From the NCBI GenBank assembly GCA_002700385.1, contig PADC01000006.1, forward strand, positions 310,001-374,000: a stretch of DNA of 64,000 nucleotides, given 5' to 3'. Positions 17,008 through 26,723 of the stretch are shown here, piece after piece. Origin of the DNA: Cycloclasticus sp. (GTDB lineage Bacteria; Pseudomonadota; Gammaproteobacteria; Methylococcales; Cycloclasticaceae). Position 1 is the first letter of the stretch, and every line of letters begins with the position of its first letter. A program made the position numbers and the translations under genes. The notes beneath the pieces were generated by a model. It was not told the origin of the DNA. It worked only from the letters and a program-made list of their open reading frames with translations, and did no database searches.

Positions 17008-19450
17008 CCCTCTTTTGTTGCTTGGCTTTATTTGCTTTTGATAAAACGAAACGCAGCCTAAAAGAATTCAAAACGACAACCAATGAGCTCACTGACATAC
17101 CCAAGGCTGCTTGCCAAGGTTCCACATAACCTGCCATAGCCAATGGCAAGGCACCAACGTTATAAACCAATGCCCACATCATATTTTGTTTAATAATAAT
17201 CCCCATCTTTTTGGATAAAGAAAAAACGTGTTGCAAAGCTTGCATATCATTATTCAACAGCAAAATATCTGAAGACGCTCTTGCCAGTTGACTGGCGCCA
17301 GAAACTGAAATGGAGACATCTGCTTTTGCTAAAATGGGCGCATCATTCATACCATCGCCCACCATCACCACTTGTTCACCAGCCAATTGAAGACGATCTA
17401 TTTCTGCGAGTTTATCTCGGGGAGAAGCCTCCGATTTTACGTCTTCAATACCAACTTTTTTTGCCAACCACCTTGCGGGGATTTGCTTATCCCCACTTAA
17501 TAAACTCACTGCTTTTCCTTGGTTTTTAAGCCAAGATATTGCCTTCGCAGCACCCACCCTTATATCATCATGTATCTCAAATACTGCCAATAGGTTCACA
17601 TCCGTTGACAAATACACTTGTGTCTCAGCACTTTCAATGGATTCAAACCTTTTCCCGAGCACCCTTCTAATATAGGACTCAGACCCAATGGAATATTTTT
17701 CACCTTCTATTTGCCCTGTTAAACCCGCGCCATTTTCTTGCTCTATATTTTCTACCTGACAATTCATCTGCCTGGCTTCACGTTTAAACGCTCGCGCAAT
17801 CGGGTGGTCAGAAAACTCTTCCAGACTTATCGCAACATCCATTAATGCTTGCTCACTTTGTTGGCCAAAGAGGGTGCACTTTGAAACGCGCATACTGCCC
17901 TCAGTCAGCGTACCTGTTTTATCAAAAACAACTCGGTCAACAGCGGATAGTTGCTCCAAAGCGACCCCTTTTGTAATGATAATCCCACGATCAAACAAAG
18001 AGCTCATCGCCGCTGTATAGGCCGTTGGCGTTGCTAAAGATAACGCACAGGGGCATGTCACAACCAAAACGGACAAAGCAATTGAAAACCAATCCGTTTG
18101 GCCTTGCCAATAACCAACCATTGCAGTGCTAGCTGTCACTAAAATAACCATCCCAACAAAAACACTCGCAAAACGATCTGCTACCTCTACCCAAGCGGGT
18201 TTTTCTGCATGGGCCCGGTCAATTAAACGAGCAATCGTTGACAAGGTGCTGTCTTCTCCCACACAACTCACTCTCGCCCTCAAGGTATTATTAAGATTGT
18301 GACTACCGCCTAACAGCCGGTCACCTGACTTTTTATCAATGGGCTCGTTTTCGCCTGTCAAGATTGACTCATCTACCTGAGATTCACCGGATAAAACAAG
18401 GCTATCTGCCGGGATGACTTCACCTGGATTAATTTGTATTTGATCACCCAAAACCAACGTGTTGGCCGCCACACTGTGTATGTGATTATCCTCACCTACA
18501 CGCTGAGCCATCATAGGTACTGCTTGAGTAAGACGCTCACTCGAACTGATCGCGTACCAGCGAGTCAAAAATTCCACATAACGTGCCAACATTAAAAACA
18601 GAACGAACATGCAAACAGATTCGTAATAAGTATCCCCTTGGCCCGTGAATGTATTATAGAGACTCGCTAAAAAAGCTAAGCTAATACCTAAAGCGACCGG
18701 CACATCCATACCCGGCATTTTATTTTTAATATCTCGAAAGGCAGCACTCATGAAAGGCTTTGCCGAGAAAAGCACCACCGGAAACGTTAACAAGGCACTT
18801 ACCCATTTTAAAAACTGCAACATATTAGGTTCAATATCACTGGGGTCAGCAACATAGATACCCAATGTAATCATCATGACCTGCATGCCACAAAAAACAG
18901 CAACACCGAGCCTACCAAGGAAGTCTTTACGTTCTTTTTGTAACCTATAAAACTGTTTATTGACATCAAACGAAACCGCTTGATAACCAATTTCTCGAAT
19001 GGCTGACAATACATCTGAAACATGAATCTGATGTTGAACAGTCTTAAGTACCGCACGCCGAGTTGCATAATTAATTTTAAAAGAAACGACCCCTTTTAAT
19101 TTTGTCACTTGGCGTTCAAGCAACCAAATACAAGCAGAACACGTGATCCCCTCGATCATCAGAGAGGTGTCAATCACATCACCTAGACCCTCTGTTTCTA
19201 TCTCGCTTTGCTTGTCTTGTTCCAGTGTTTCTAAAGGCAGTTTCGCTGTGACAGAATAGGCTGTTCGCTTTTGATAAAAGCTTGCCAGGCCATTGTCTAT
19301 AATCGCTTGCGCAACGGCTTCACAGCCAGGGCAACACATTGGTTTCCATTGCCCGTTAAAGTCAACTCCCCACCTAGCTCCACTGGGAACATCAAGGCCG
19401 CAGTGAAAACAGACTTGATGCTTTTCGCTTTTAGCATGACTTTTCATCAC
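16994..19450 (-). CDS. ccoI: Copper-translocating P1B-type ATPase CcoI/FixI
   Basis: 818 residues, normal for FixI/CopA2 proteins. The N-terminus has a Cys-rich segment (CFHCG; CCPGCEAV at 39-46) and a heavy-metal-associated domain with GITCSACIWLL (C104, C107). It is followed by eight membrane helices including the TCPCALSLATP copper motif, the phosphorylation site DKTGTLTEG and the hinge GDGMNDAPILAKADV. These enzymes move Cu(I) outward at a slow rate to supply the CuB centre of cbb3 oxidase. It is in an operon with ccoS and divergent from fnr, whose start is about 70 bases away. Confidence 0.95.
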   Translation of the reverse strand: MMKSHAKSEKHQVCFHCGLDVPSGARWGVDFNGQWKPMCCPGCEAVAQAIIDNGLASFYQKRTAYSVTAKLPLETLEQDKQSEIETEGLGDVIDTSLMIEGITCSACIWLLERQVTKLKGVVSFKINYATRRAVLKTVQHQIHVSDVLSAIREIGYQAVSFDVNKQFYRLQKERKDFLGRLGVAVFCGMQVMMITLGIYVADPSDIEPNMLQFLKWVSALLTFPVVLFSAKPFMSAAFRDIKNKMPGMDVPVALGISLAFLASLYNTFTGQGDTYYESVCMFVLFLMLARYVEFLTRWYAISSSERLTQAVPMMAQRVGEDNHIHSVAANTLVLGDQIQINPGEVIPADSLVLSGESQVDESILTGENEPIDKKSGDRLLGGSHNLNNTLRARVSCVGEDSTLSTIARLIDRAHAEKPAWVEVADRFASVFVGMVILVTASTAMVGYWQGQTDWFSIALSVLVVTCPCALSLATPTAYTAAMSSLFDRGIIITKGVALEQLSAVDRVVFDKTGTLTEGSMRVSKCTLFGQQSEQALMDVAISLEEFSDHPIARAFKREARQMNCQVENIEQENGAGLTGQIEGEKYSIGSESYIRRVLGKRFESIESAETQVYLSTDVNLLAVFEIHDDIRVGAAKAISWLKNQGKAVSLLSGDKQIPARWLAKKVGIEDVKSEASPRDKLAEIDRLQLAGEQVVMVGDGMNDAPILAKADVSISVSGASQLARASSDILLLNNDMQALQHVFSLSKKMGIIIKQNMMWALVYNVGALPLAMAGYVEPWQAALGMSVSSLVVVLNSFRLRFVLSKANKAKQQKRVEFG

Positions 19451-19521
19451 TTAAGCGGTAGATTTAACGTACAAATGAGGTAATATAAACATACTTTAGA
19501 CTTTAGGGTATTTGTAACTGC

Positions 19522-20241
19522 ATGAGTTCAGTGGCTAAAAATTTATTTCGCGAATTGACCGTTTCATGTGCTGACTGTAGCTTAGGCGATCTTTGTATTC
19601 CACATGGCCTAGCGCAACAAGATATTGATCGACTTGACGACTCCGTTAGTCACACAAAACTGTTACATGCCGGAGACATTCTTTACCAACAAGGCACTCC
19701 TTTCAAGTCTCTATTCGCATTAAAATCTGGCTCTGTCAAAATCCTCGCTAAAAATGAGGAATCTAACGACGATGTCATGGGGCTTTATCTACCTGGAGAA
19801 ATCATTGGCTTTGATGGTGTCGCGACAGACAAATATCAATGTTCAATCCACGCACTCGAAACCAGCAATGTCTGCGAAATAAATCTAGAGAGTTTACAAG
19901 AAAATATTCCACATATTTTCAAACAACTGTTAAAGCACGCCAGTAAATCGATCAACCAAAGCAATAACGCCAATTCAGTAAGCAAAGCCAGTGCGGAAAA
20001 ACGTATCGTCTCTCTACTTCTGGATTTATCTGATCGTTATCGGCTCCGAGGCTATTTTTATACTGAATTTAACCTGTATTTATCTCGCAGTGAAATTGGC
20101 AACCTCCTCAACCTTTCGCCTGAAACAGTCAGCAGAGGCATTCGTAAACTAGAACGCGACAAGCTCATCACATTACAAAATAAACGACGAATTAAAATTA
20201 ACGACCTGGAAAGCCTACAAAACATCATCACACTTTCTTAA
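19522..20241 (+). CDS. fnr: FNR/ANR-type oxygen-sensing transcriptional regulator
   Basis: 239 residues of the CRP/FNR family. The [4Fe-4S]-cluster Cys pattern is complete: C16, C19, C25 (SCADCSLGDLCIPHG) and C107 in the effector domain. The recognition helix LSPETVSRGIRKLERDKLI contains the E..SR residues that read TTGAT half-sites. It senses oxygen loss and activates low-oxygen genes. It stands between ccoI-ccoS and ccoNOQP, both usual targets. FNR-like boxes are also visible before ompW and before the 8.3-kb small ORF. Confidence 0.95.
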   Translation: MSSVAKNLFRELTVSCADCSLGDLCIPHGLAQQDIDRLDDSVSHTKLLHAGDILYQQGTPFKSLFALKSGSVKILAKNEESNDDVMGLYLPGEIIGFDGVATDKYQCSIHALETSNVCEINLESLQENIPHIFKQLLKHASKSINQSNNANSVSKASAEKRIVSLLLDLSDRYRLRGYFYTEFNLYLSRSEIGNLLNLSPETVSRGIRKLERDKLITLQNKRRIKINDLESLQNIITLS

Positions 20242-20309
20242 TTCTCGTGTCGGCATTGTAAGGGTAAATCAACCCTGTTTTAATTAATTTCACCAATCAC
20301 TCCAATTTT

Positions 20310-20323
20310 CTGATGCAGGTCAT
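20310..20323 (+). promoter_or_regulatory. Weak FNR-like box upstream of ccoN
   Basis: CTGAT-GCAG-GTCAT matches 7 of 10 consensus bases. A good -10, TATAAT, lies at 20365-20370, which would put the box centre near -60, a known alternative activation position. The context (the ccoN operon directly after fnr) is what makes this site credible. Confidence 0.4.
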
Positions 20324-20402
20324 TTTTTAAAGCAATTTGCCTATATTTGCTGCAGCACAACACCTATAATAAAACACATATTTTTATTATAGAGACCCGC
20401 GT

Positions 20403-21815
20403 ATGAGCACACTTATCTACAACGATACTGTAGTTCGGCAGTTTTCAATTATGACCGTTATCTGGGGTATCGTCGGCATGCTTGTTGGCGTCATCATCGC
20501 CGCTCAACTGGTCTGGCCAGCTTTAAACTTCGACCTTCCCTGGTTTACCTATAGTCGACTTAGGCCTCTACATACCAACGCCGTGATATTCGCTTTTGGT
20601 GGCTCTGGTCTCATGGCAACGTCTTTATACGTCGTACAAAGAACCTGCCAAGTACGCTTATTTGGTAATGCTTTGGCTAGTTTTGTGTTTTGGGGTTGGA
20701 CACTGATTATTGTATTTGCCGCCATAACCCTACCTTTAGGATTAACAACGGGGGCAGAATATGCTGAATTAATATGGCCAATTGACTTTTTCTTAGCAAT
20801 TGTTTGGGTTGCCTACGGCATTGTCTTCTTTGGCACGATTATAAAACGCAAAACACCGCATATTTATGTGGCTAATTGGTTCTTTGGTGCGTTTATCTTA
20901 ACCGTGGCTGTTCTTCATATTGTTCGTTCTTTAGCGATTCCTGTTAGTCTGACTGAGTCTTACCCTATTTATGCTGGTGCAACCGATGCAATGGTTCAGT
21001 GGTGGTACGGCCATAATGCCGTTGGGTTTTTCTTAACCGCTGGGTTTTTAGGCATGATGTATTACTTTGTACCAAAGCAAGCAGAACGCCCTATTTATTC
21101 ATATCGTTTGTCGATCGTGCATTTTTGGGCCCTCATTTCGATCTATATGTGGGCTGGCCCTCATCACCTTCATTACACCGCTTTACCTGATTGGATTCAA
21201 TCGGTGGGCGCGGTATTTTCTGTCGTTTTGTTGGCACCGTCGTGGGGCGGTATGATTAACGGTATCATGACCTTATCGGGCGCTTGGCAAAAATTACGTC
21301 ATGATCCCATTCTGAAGTTCTTGATCGTTTCGCTGTCTTTCTACGGCATGTCAACGTTTGAAGGCCCAATGATGGCGATTAAATCTGTGAATGCTCTATC
21401 CCACTACACGGAATGGACGATCGGTCATGTTCACTCCGGCGCGCTGGGCTGGGTTGCTATGATTACCATTGGCTCTCTTTATTATTTGATTCCAAAACTC
21501 TTTGGCAAACAAGATATGTTTAGCATGAAGCTGGTGGAAACACATTTCTGGGTCTCTACTATCGGCATCGTCCTGTACGTTGCCTCTATGTGGATTGCGG
21601 GCGTCATGCAAGGTCTCATGTGGGGTGCTATTAATGATGACGGCACACTAACCTACAGTTTTGTAGAATCTTTATTGCGCATGAATCCGTTCTATTTAAT
21701 ACGCTTTATCGGTGGCAGCATGTTCTTAGCCGGTATGTTTATCATGGCCTATAACGTGTTCAAAACAGTTAGAGGAGCAGAGCCTTCTAATATCCTTGTA
21801 CCTCAACAAGCTTAA
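20403..21815 (+). CDS. ccoN: cbb3-type cytochrome c oxidase subunit I
   Basis: 470 residues with about twelve membrane helices, the usual size. Haem and CuB ligand His are seen in [37 protein letters not shown] and [13 protein letters not shown]. This subunit holds low-spin haem b and the haem b3-CuB oxygen-reducing site and pumps protons. It leads the ccoNOQP operon; a TATAAT box lies 33 bases upstream. Confidence 0.98.
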   Translation: MSTLIYNDTVVRQFSIMTVIWGIVGMLVGVIIAAQLVWPALNFDLPWFTYSRLRPLHTNAVIFAFGGSGLMATSLYVVQRTCQVRLFGNALASFVFWGWTLIIVFAAITLPLGLTTGAEYAELIWPIDFFLAIVWVAYGIVFFGTIIKRKTPHIYVANWFFGAFILTVAVLHIVRSLAIPVSLTESYPIYAGATDAMVQWWYGHNAVGFFLTAGFLGMMYYFVPKQAERPIYSYRLSIVHFWALISIYMWAGPHHLHYTALPDWIQSVGAVFSVVLLAPSWGGMINGIMTLSGAWQKLRHDPILKFLIVSLSFYGMSTFEGPMMAIKSVNALSHYTEWTIGHVHSGALGWVAMITIGSLYYLIPKLFGKQDMFSMKLVETHFWVSTIGIVLYVASMWIAGVMQGLMWGAINDDGTLTYSFVESLLRMNPFYLIRFIGGSMFLAGMFIMAYNVFKTVRGAEPSNILVPQQA

Positions 21816-21830
21816 CTGGAGCAGATTAAA

Positions 21831-22439
21831 ATGAGTCACGAAAAAGTTGAAACCAATATCGGGTTAATGATGATTTTAATCGTTCTTGTTGTCTCTGTAG
21901 GCGGGTTAATTGAAATCATTCCTTTATTCTTTAATAAACAAACAACCGAACCTGTCTCCGGGTTAAAGCCTTATAACTCTCTGCAATTAGCAGGGCGAGA
22001 TATTTATGTAAGAGAAGGATGTTACGGCTGTCATTCACAGATGATACGACCCTTTCGCGCTGAAACTGAACGTTATGGCCATTATTCATTGGCAGGTGAA
22101 TTTGTCTACGACAGACCCTTCCAATGGGGATCAAAAAGAACAGGCCCTGACCTGCAACGTGTAGGCGGTCGTTATAGCGACGACTGGCACCGTTTACATT
22201 TAACAAATCCACGATTGGTTGTGCCTGAATCTAATATGCCCGCGTATCCATGGCTTAACGAAAACACGATTGATGGCGAATTAATCGCAAACAAAATGCG
22301 GGTCTTACGCATGCTTAATACGCCATACACTGATGATGACATTGCCAGTGCGCCAGAGTCAGTTAAAGGGAAAAGCGAAATGGACGCTCTTATTGCCTAC
22401 TTACAAGTTCTCGGTACGAGCGTTAGCGCCAGGAGATAG
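21831..22439 (+). CDS. ccoO: cbb3-type cytochrome c oxidase subunit II (monohaem cytochrome c)
   Basis: 202 residues. One N-terminal membrane anchor is followed by a periplasmic cytochrome c domain with haem motif CYGCH at 64-68 and a likely axial Met in ESNMPAYPW. It passes electrons from CcoP to CcoN. It follows ccoN by 15 bases. Confidence 0.97.
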   Translation: MSHEKVETNIGLMMILIVLVVSVGGLIEIIPLFFNKQTTEPVSGLKPYNSLQLAGRDIYVREGCYGCHSQMIRPFRAETERYGHYSLAGEFVYDRPFQWGSKRTGPDLQRVGGRYSDDWHRLHLTNPRLVVPESNMPAYPWLNENTIDGELIANKMRVLRMLNTPYTDDDIASAPESVKGKSEMDALIAYLQVLGTSVSARR

Positions 22440-22441
22440 TC

Positions 22442-22615
22442 ATGTTTGAACTTAACACGCTACGTTCCATTCTAACCTTAGCACTCTTTATCCTTTTTAT
22501 TGCTATTTGGATCTGGGCTTGGAGCAAAGATCGAAAAAAGGAATTCAAAGACGCCGCCAATATTCCGTTTCAAGGCGATGAAATCAGTGCTTCACTAAAA
22601 GAGGATAAGAAATGA
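22442..22615 (+). CDS. ccoQ: cbb3-type oxidase small subunit CcoQ
   Basis: 57 residues, starting two bases after the ccoO stop. One membrane helix (ILTLALFILFIAIWIWAW) is followed by a charged tail beginning SKDRKKEFKDAANIPF, the usual CcoQ/FixQ pattern. It stabilises the oxidase complex. Its stop overlaps the start of ccoP (ATGA), so translation is coupled. It is short enough to be missed by a 60-codon cutoff. Confidence 0.92.
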   Translation: MFELNTLRSILTLALFILFIAIWIWAWSKDRKKEFKDAANIPFQGDEISASLKEDKK

Positions 22616-23502
22616 GTGTTTTTTGGTCAGCCGTTGTAACCCTTGTCATTCTATTAAATATCATTGGCTGTTACCTGCTGATCAGGTGGGTCGCGAAACC
22701 AAACAAAGGGGAAGCGAAGCAAGGCGAAGTCACTGGTCACGTTTGGGATGACAACTTAAAAGAACTGAATAACCCCATGCCTCGCTGGTGGCTTTACATG
22801 TTCTACATCAGTATAGTCTGGGGCGTTATCTATCTGTTAATGTACCCCGGTTTTGCAAATTATCCTGGCCTTTTAGGCTGGACATCCGATAAAAAATATA
22901 GCGATGAAGTCGCCGTCGCCAATGAAACCTATGGGCCGCTGTATAGCAAATTTGCCAAAACACCTCTTATTGAATTAAGTGAAAACAAAGAGGCCAACCT
23001 TGTTGGGCAACGTTTATTTGTGAATTATTGCGCGCAGTGCCATGGTTCTGATGCGCGTGGCTCTCGTGGCTTCCCCAACTTGACGGATCATGAATGGATT
23101 TGGGGGGGATCGCCTGAAAACATTAAAACTTCGATTGCGGATGGTCGAAATGCCGCTATGGCAGCCTGGGAGTCAGTTTTAACTCCCTTACAAATCGGCT
23201 ACTTAGCAGATCATTTAATGAGCTTAACAGGCAGAAAGCATAAAGCGACAGACGCCCAGCGCGGCAAAGCGCTTTTTGCCAATTATTGTGCTGCTTGTCA
23301 TCAAGCGGATGCAACAGGAAACCCTTTGCTGGGCGCCCCTAATCTTGCCGATAAAATTTGGTTATATGGTGCATCACGTAATAAAATAATCGAAAGCATC
23401 TCTAAAGGTCGTACAGGACACATGCCAGCACACAAAGCGTTCTTAGGTGAAGACAAAGTACACATTCTTGCAGCCTACGTTTACAGTTTATCAAGCCATT
23501 AA
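22612..23502 (+). CDS. ccoP: cbb3-type oxidase subunit III (dihaem cytochrome c)
   Basis: 296 residues. Two N-terminal membrane helices, with the conserved VWDDNLKELNNPMPRWW between them, are followed by two cytochrome c domains with haem motifs CAQCH (140-144) and CAACH (226-230) and axial Met residues further on. It accepts electrons from soluble cytochrome c. Confidence 0.97.
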   Translation: MSVFWSAVVTLVILLNIIGCYLLIRWVAKPNKGEAKQGEVTGHVWDDNLKELNNPMPRWWLYMFYISIVWGVIYLLMYPGFANYPGLLGWTSDKKYSDEVAVANETYGPLYSKFAKTPLIELSENKEANLVGQRLFVNYCAQCHGSDARGSRGFPNLTDHEWIWGGSPENIKTSIADGRNAAMAAWESVLTPLQIGYLADHLMSLTGRKHKATDAQRGKALFANYCAACHQADATGNPLLGAPNLADKIWLYGASRNKIIESISKGRTGHMPAHKAFLGEDKVHILAAYVYSLSSH

Positions 23503-23508
23503 ATAACC

Positions 23509-23751
23509 TTGGATTTAAATAAAAAACGGCTTATTATCGGGGTTCTTTGGCCATCTTTTTGGATGGCCATCATCCTAAGCGGTCTTGTTTTCAGCGCCCT
23601 TGACCCATTAATCATTGCATCGCAACTGGGTTTCCACCACATTTCATATTTAGCGGCTTACTCTATAGGTTTTTTCTTTTTTTGGCTAATCTGTGCATGG
23701 AGTGGCTTTTTCTCGATCACTTTTTCACGCGGTGTCACTAGAAAAAAATGA
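23509..23751 (+). CDS. Small two-helix membrane protein of the cco operon
   Basis: 80 residues from a TTG start at 23509, six bases after ccoP; no ATG is available before residue 19. Two hydrophobic helices (about 8-33 and 46-68) and a basic C-terminus ending VTRKK. Its end overlaps the ccoG start by 4 bases, so it belongs to the operon. I do not recognise a named family. Its place between ccoP and ccoG suggests an oxidase assembly or stability role, by position only. Confidence 0.7.
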   Translation: MDLNKKRLIIGVLWPSFWMAIILSGLVFSALDPLIIASQLGFHHISYLAAYSIGFFFFWLICAWSGFFSITFSRGVTRKK

Positions 23752-25136
23752 GTATTGACGATAAAGGTTCTATAGAATCTTCACTTTTTGAAAAGCGAAA
23801 AAAACTGTACCCCCGTGAAGTTCATGGTTTGTTTGCAAACTTACGTTTGCTGGGTGTTACTGTGTTGCTGGGCCTCTATTATCTGATCCCCTGGATCAAT
23901 TTTGACGGACGCCAAATTGTCCTGTTTGATTTACCAGAGCGTAAATTTTATATTTTTAATTGGATTTTCTGGCCACAAGACTTCATCTATCTTGCCTTGC
24001 TACTCGTTTGCGCGGCCTTTGCCCTCTTCCTATTTACCGCCCTAGCCGGCCGGCTATGGTGTGGTTACGCCTGCCCTCAAACCGTATGGACCGAAGTCTT
24101 TTTATGGATAGAAAGAAAAGTTGAGGGAACACGCTCTCAACAAATGAAGCTGGACAAACAAACAAACAATGTCACTAAATTTCGGATAAAAGCCACCAAG
24201 CACACACTCTGGATTATATTTTCACTGTACACCGGCTTCACATTTGTCGGCTTCTTCACCCCCATAAGAGAGTTAGGGCAAAGCATTATGTCTTTTAACC
24301 TTGGGCCTTGGGAAACTTTTTGGTTTTTCTTTTATAGCTTAGCAACGTATGGAAATGCCGGTTGGTTAAGAGAACAAGTCTGCATGTATATGTGCCCTTA
24401 TGCACGTTTTCAAAGCGCCATGCTTGATAAAAACACGCTGGTTATTTCATATGACGCACTAAGAGGCGAACCAAGAGGCGGAAGAAAAAAAGGTGATGAC
24501 TACAAAGCGAAACAATTAGGCAGCTGCATAGATTGCAGTCTTTGCGTCCAAGTCTGCCCTACCGGTATTGATATTCGCGATGGCCTGCAATATGAATGCA
24601 TCGGCTGCGCAGCTTGTATAGACGTTTGCGACAGCGTGATGGACAAAATGGAGTACCCACGCGGACTCGTTAAATATACAACTGAAAACAGTCTGCAGGG
24701 TAAACCCACCTCTATCCTCCGCCCAAGGATAATTATCTATACCCTTCTTCTCATTAGCATCATGTCCGGCGTCATTTACTCAATTGAAACCCGTGACTCC
24801 GTTGAACTGAATATACTTAGAGACAGAAATGCGCTGTATCGAGAAAACTTCGAGGGCATTATCAGCAATAGCTATACAATCAAAGTGCTTAATATGGATT
24901 TAATTGATCACAAATACCATCTAACTGTTAGTGGTATAGACGGCATTAAATCCTCCCTGACTGCGCCTATTAGCGTCAAATCCGGTGAAGTTATTGAGAT
25001 GCCACTTCAATTATCAGTGGACCCTGGAAATTTAAAAAAGGCCTCAACACCTATTACGATCAGCCTTCAATCAGAGAACGATACCGAAGCATTTACGTCA
25101 TCAGAAGGCCGCTTTATTGGCCCCTTGGACCCTTAA
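23748..25136 (+). CDS. ccoG: cbb3 oxidase accessory iron-sulfur protein CcoG (RdxA/FixG)
   Basis: 462 residues. About five membrane helices, Cys motifs CGYACP and CMYMCPY in the membrane part, two ferredoxin-type clusters CIDCSLCVQVCP and CIGCAACIDVC, and a C-terminal Ig-like FixG domain from about residue 350. CcoG reduces Cu(II) to Cu(I) for delivery to the oxidase. It overlaps the preceding small gene by 4 bases and abuts ccoH directly. Confidence 0.96.
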   Translation: MSIDDKGSIESSLFEKRKKLYPREVHGLFANLRLLGVTVLLGLYYLIPWINFDGRQIVLFDLPERKFYIFNWIFWPQDFIYLALLLVCAAFALFLFTALAGRLWCGYACPQTVWTEVFLWIERKVEGTRSQQMKLDKQTNNVTKFRIKATKHTLWIIFSLYTGFTFVGFFTPIRELGQSIMSFNLGPWETFWFFFYSLATYGNAGWLREQVCMYMCPYARFQSAMLDKNTLVISYDALRGEPRGGRKKGDDYKAKQLGSCIDCSLCVQVCPTGIDIRDGLQYECIGCAACIDVCDSVMDKMEYPRGLVKYTTENSLQGKPTSILRPRIIIYTLLLISIMSGVIYSIETRDSVELNILRDRNALYRENFEGIISNSYTIKVLNMDLIDHKYHLTVSGIDGIKSSLTAPISVKSGEVIEMPLQLSVDPGNLKKASTPITISLQSENDTEAFTSSEGRFIGPLDP

Positions 25137-25607
25137 ATGGAACATATACCTGACGACAATCTACCCTGGTATAAACAGTTCTGGCCATGGTTTTTAATCC
25201 TGCTACCGCTCACGGTTGTCATTGCCAGTGTCATTACATTTTTTATTTCTCAAAAAAACCCGCCCTCCTTAGTCACCACTGATTATTATAAGGAAGGCTT
25301 AGCAATAAACATCAACAAGCAACTTGAAGAAAATGCAAAAAAACTTGGCCTGTCAGCCACAGTCACCATTGACAGTCAATTTCTTACCATTCAATTAACT
25401 GGCTTAAGAAGCCAGCCCAGCCAGCTATTAGTGGATCTCAAACACGCTACTCTTAGCCAATTCGATCAATCTCTTAAGTTGATGCCAATAGCTAATAGCA
25501 CTTATCAAACGCCGTTTAAACTCCCTAAGCCTGGCAAATGGTATATTTCAATTAAAGAACCCAGCCAGGCATGGGAAATAAAAAAAGCCGCCCTCCTCAA
25601 GCCATAA
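25137..25607 (+). CDS. ccoH: FixH-family oxidase assembly protein CcoH
   Basis: 156 residues. The ATG follows the ccoG stop with no gap. One N-terminal membrane helix preceded by DNLPWYKQFWPWFLI, then VTTDYYKEGLAININKQL, which is the usual FixH pattern, then a periplasmic beta-rich domain. CcoH helps CcoP join the complex. It is the last gene of the cco operon; no clear terminator follows. Confidence 0.92.
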   Translation: MEHIPDDNLPWYKQFWPWFLILLPLTVVIASVITFFISQKNPPSLVTTDYYKEGLAININKQLEENAKKLGLSATVTIDSQFLTIQLTGLRSQPSQLLVDLKHATLSQFDQSLKLMPIANSTYQTPFKLPKPGKWYISIKEPSQAWEIKKAALLKP

Positions 25608-25811
25608 AAACCAAAGCAACGTAACCGGCCTTTTAGTTATTTGGCCACTGATTTATAACGTGGTACACCCAGTCATATTTTTCCGTCAAATTTATGTCTA
25701 TTGTATATATTATTATTTTTTAATTTTATAACTTATTGATTTTTATTGTTTATTATTTTTTGGCACAATTATCGCTTTGCTGTTTCCATAAAAGTCAACT
25801 AGGGATACTAA

Positions 25812-26723
25812 ATGAGCACCTCAACGGATCAAATGGTTATGGAATTGAAAAAAACAAACACTGATATGGCCAATAATGCCTTATCATCCAAACAGTTTGA
25901 GCAGCCGACTGAGTTAAGTCATTTAATCAGCGCTCTGCAAACAACCCTTGACCTAAATAAATTACTGATTATTTTTGATACGGCCCTATCTAAAAAAATC
26001 GGTCAAAGTGGATTCATTTTTGAAAATAATGAATTGAATACAACCCTTCAACATGGCCTGACTGCGCATCACAAATGTGAATACCATTTAACTATTGAAA
26101 GCAGCTTTCTTGGCAAATTAACCTTTATGCGCCGCAAACGCTTTACAGAAGAAGAACTTCAGTTGATAGAGCATTTATTAGCCGCTTTATTATACCCACT
26201 GAAAAATGCACTGCTTTATCTGCAAGCCCTGCGCTCATCTTATACGGACCCCTTAACAGGTGCGCTAAATCGATCAACCTTAGATTCTGTCTTTCAAAAA
26301 GAAGTGTCTTTAACCCATCGTCATCATTCCAATTTATCCCTGTTTATCCTTGACGTTGATTTTTTCAAAGTTATTAACGACACGTATGGCCATGCCGCTG
26401 GTGATATGGCGCTGAAATCAATCACCCATTGCATCCAAGAAACCGTACGCGAAAGTGACCATGTATTCAGGATAGGGGGAGAAGAGTTTGCTGTACTACT
26501 CAATTCAACTGATTCCGTTGGCGCTGAGAGACTGGCTGAAAGACTTCGTAAAGCCGCCCAGGCACTCCCTATCAAACATGCTGGTCATGAGTTCAACCTA
26601 ACTGTAAGCATCGGGATTGCGCAATATAGTGAAGGTGACACACTTGATAACTTAATGGAAAAAGCTGATAAAGCCTTATATCAAGCAAAAAATACCGGAC
26701 GAAATAAAACGGTCTGCGCTTAA
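25812..26723 (+). CDS. Diguanylate cyclase (GGDEF)
   Basis: 303 residues. The first 135 are a soluble GAF-like sensor region with no membrane helix. The catalytic domain starts at DPLTGALNRSTL and contains the active-site GGEEF at 222-226, with a product-inhibition I-site RESD at 213-216. It should make cyclic di-GMP, and flagellar and pilus functions elsewhere in the window may be downstream. Upstream, 25680-25790 is very AT-rich. It overlaps the convergent rluB gene by 4 bases. Confidence 0.92.
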   Translation: MSTSTDQMVMELKKTNTDMANNALSSKQFEQPTELSHLISALQTTLDLNKLLIIFDTALSKKIGQSGFIFENNELNTTLQHGLTAHHKCEYHLTIESSFLGKLTFMRRKRFTEEELQLIEHLLAALLYPLKNALLYLQALRSSYTDPLTGALNRSTLDSVFQKEVSLTHRHHSNLSLFILDVDFFKVINDTYGHAAGDMALKSITHCIQETVRESDHVFRIGGEEFAVLLNSTDSVGAERLAERLRKAAQALPIKHAGHEFNLTVSIGIAQYSEGDTLDNLMEKADKALYQAKNTGRNKTVCA

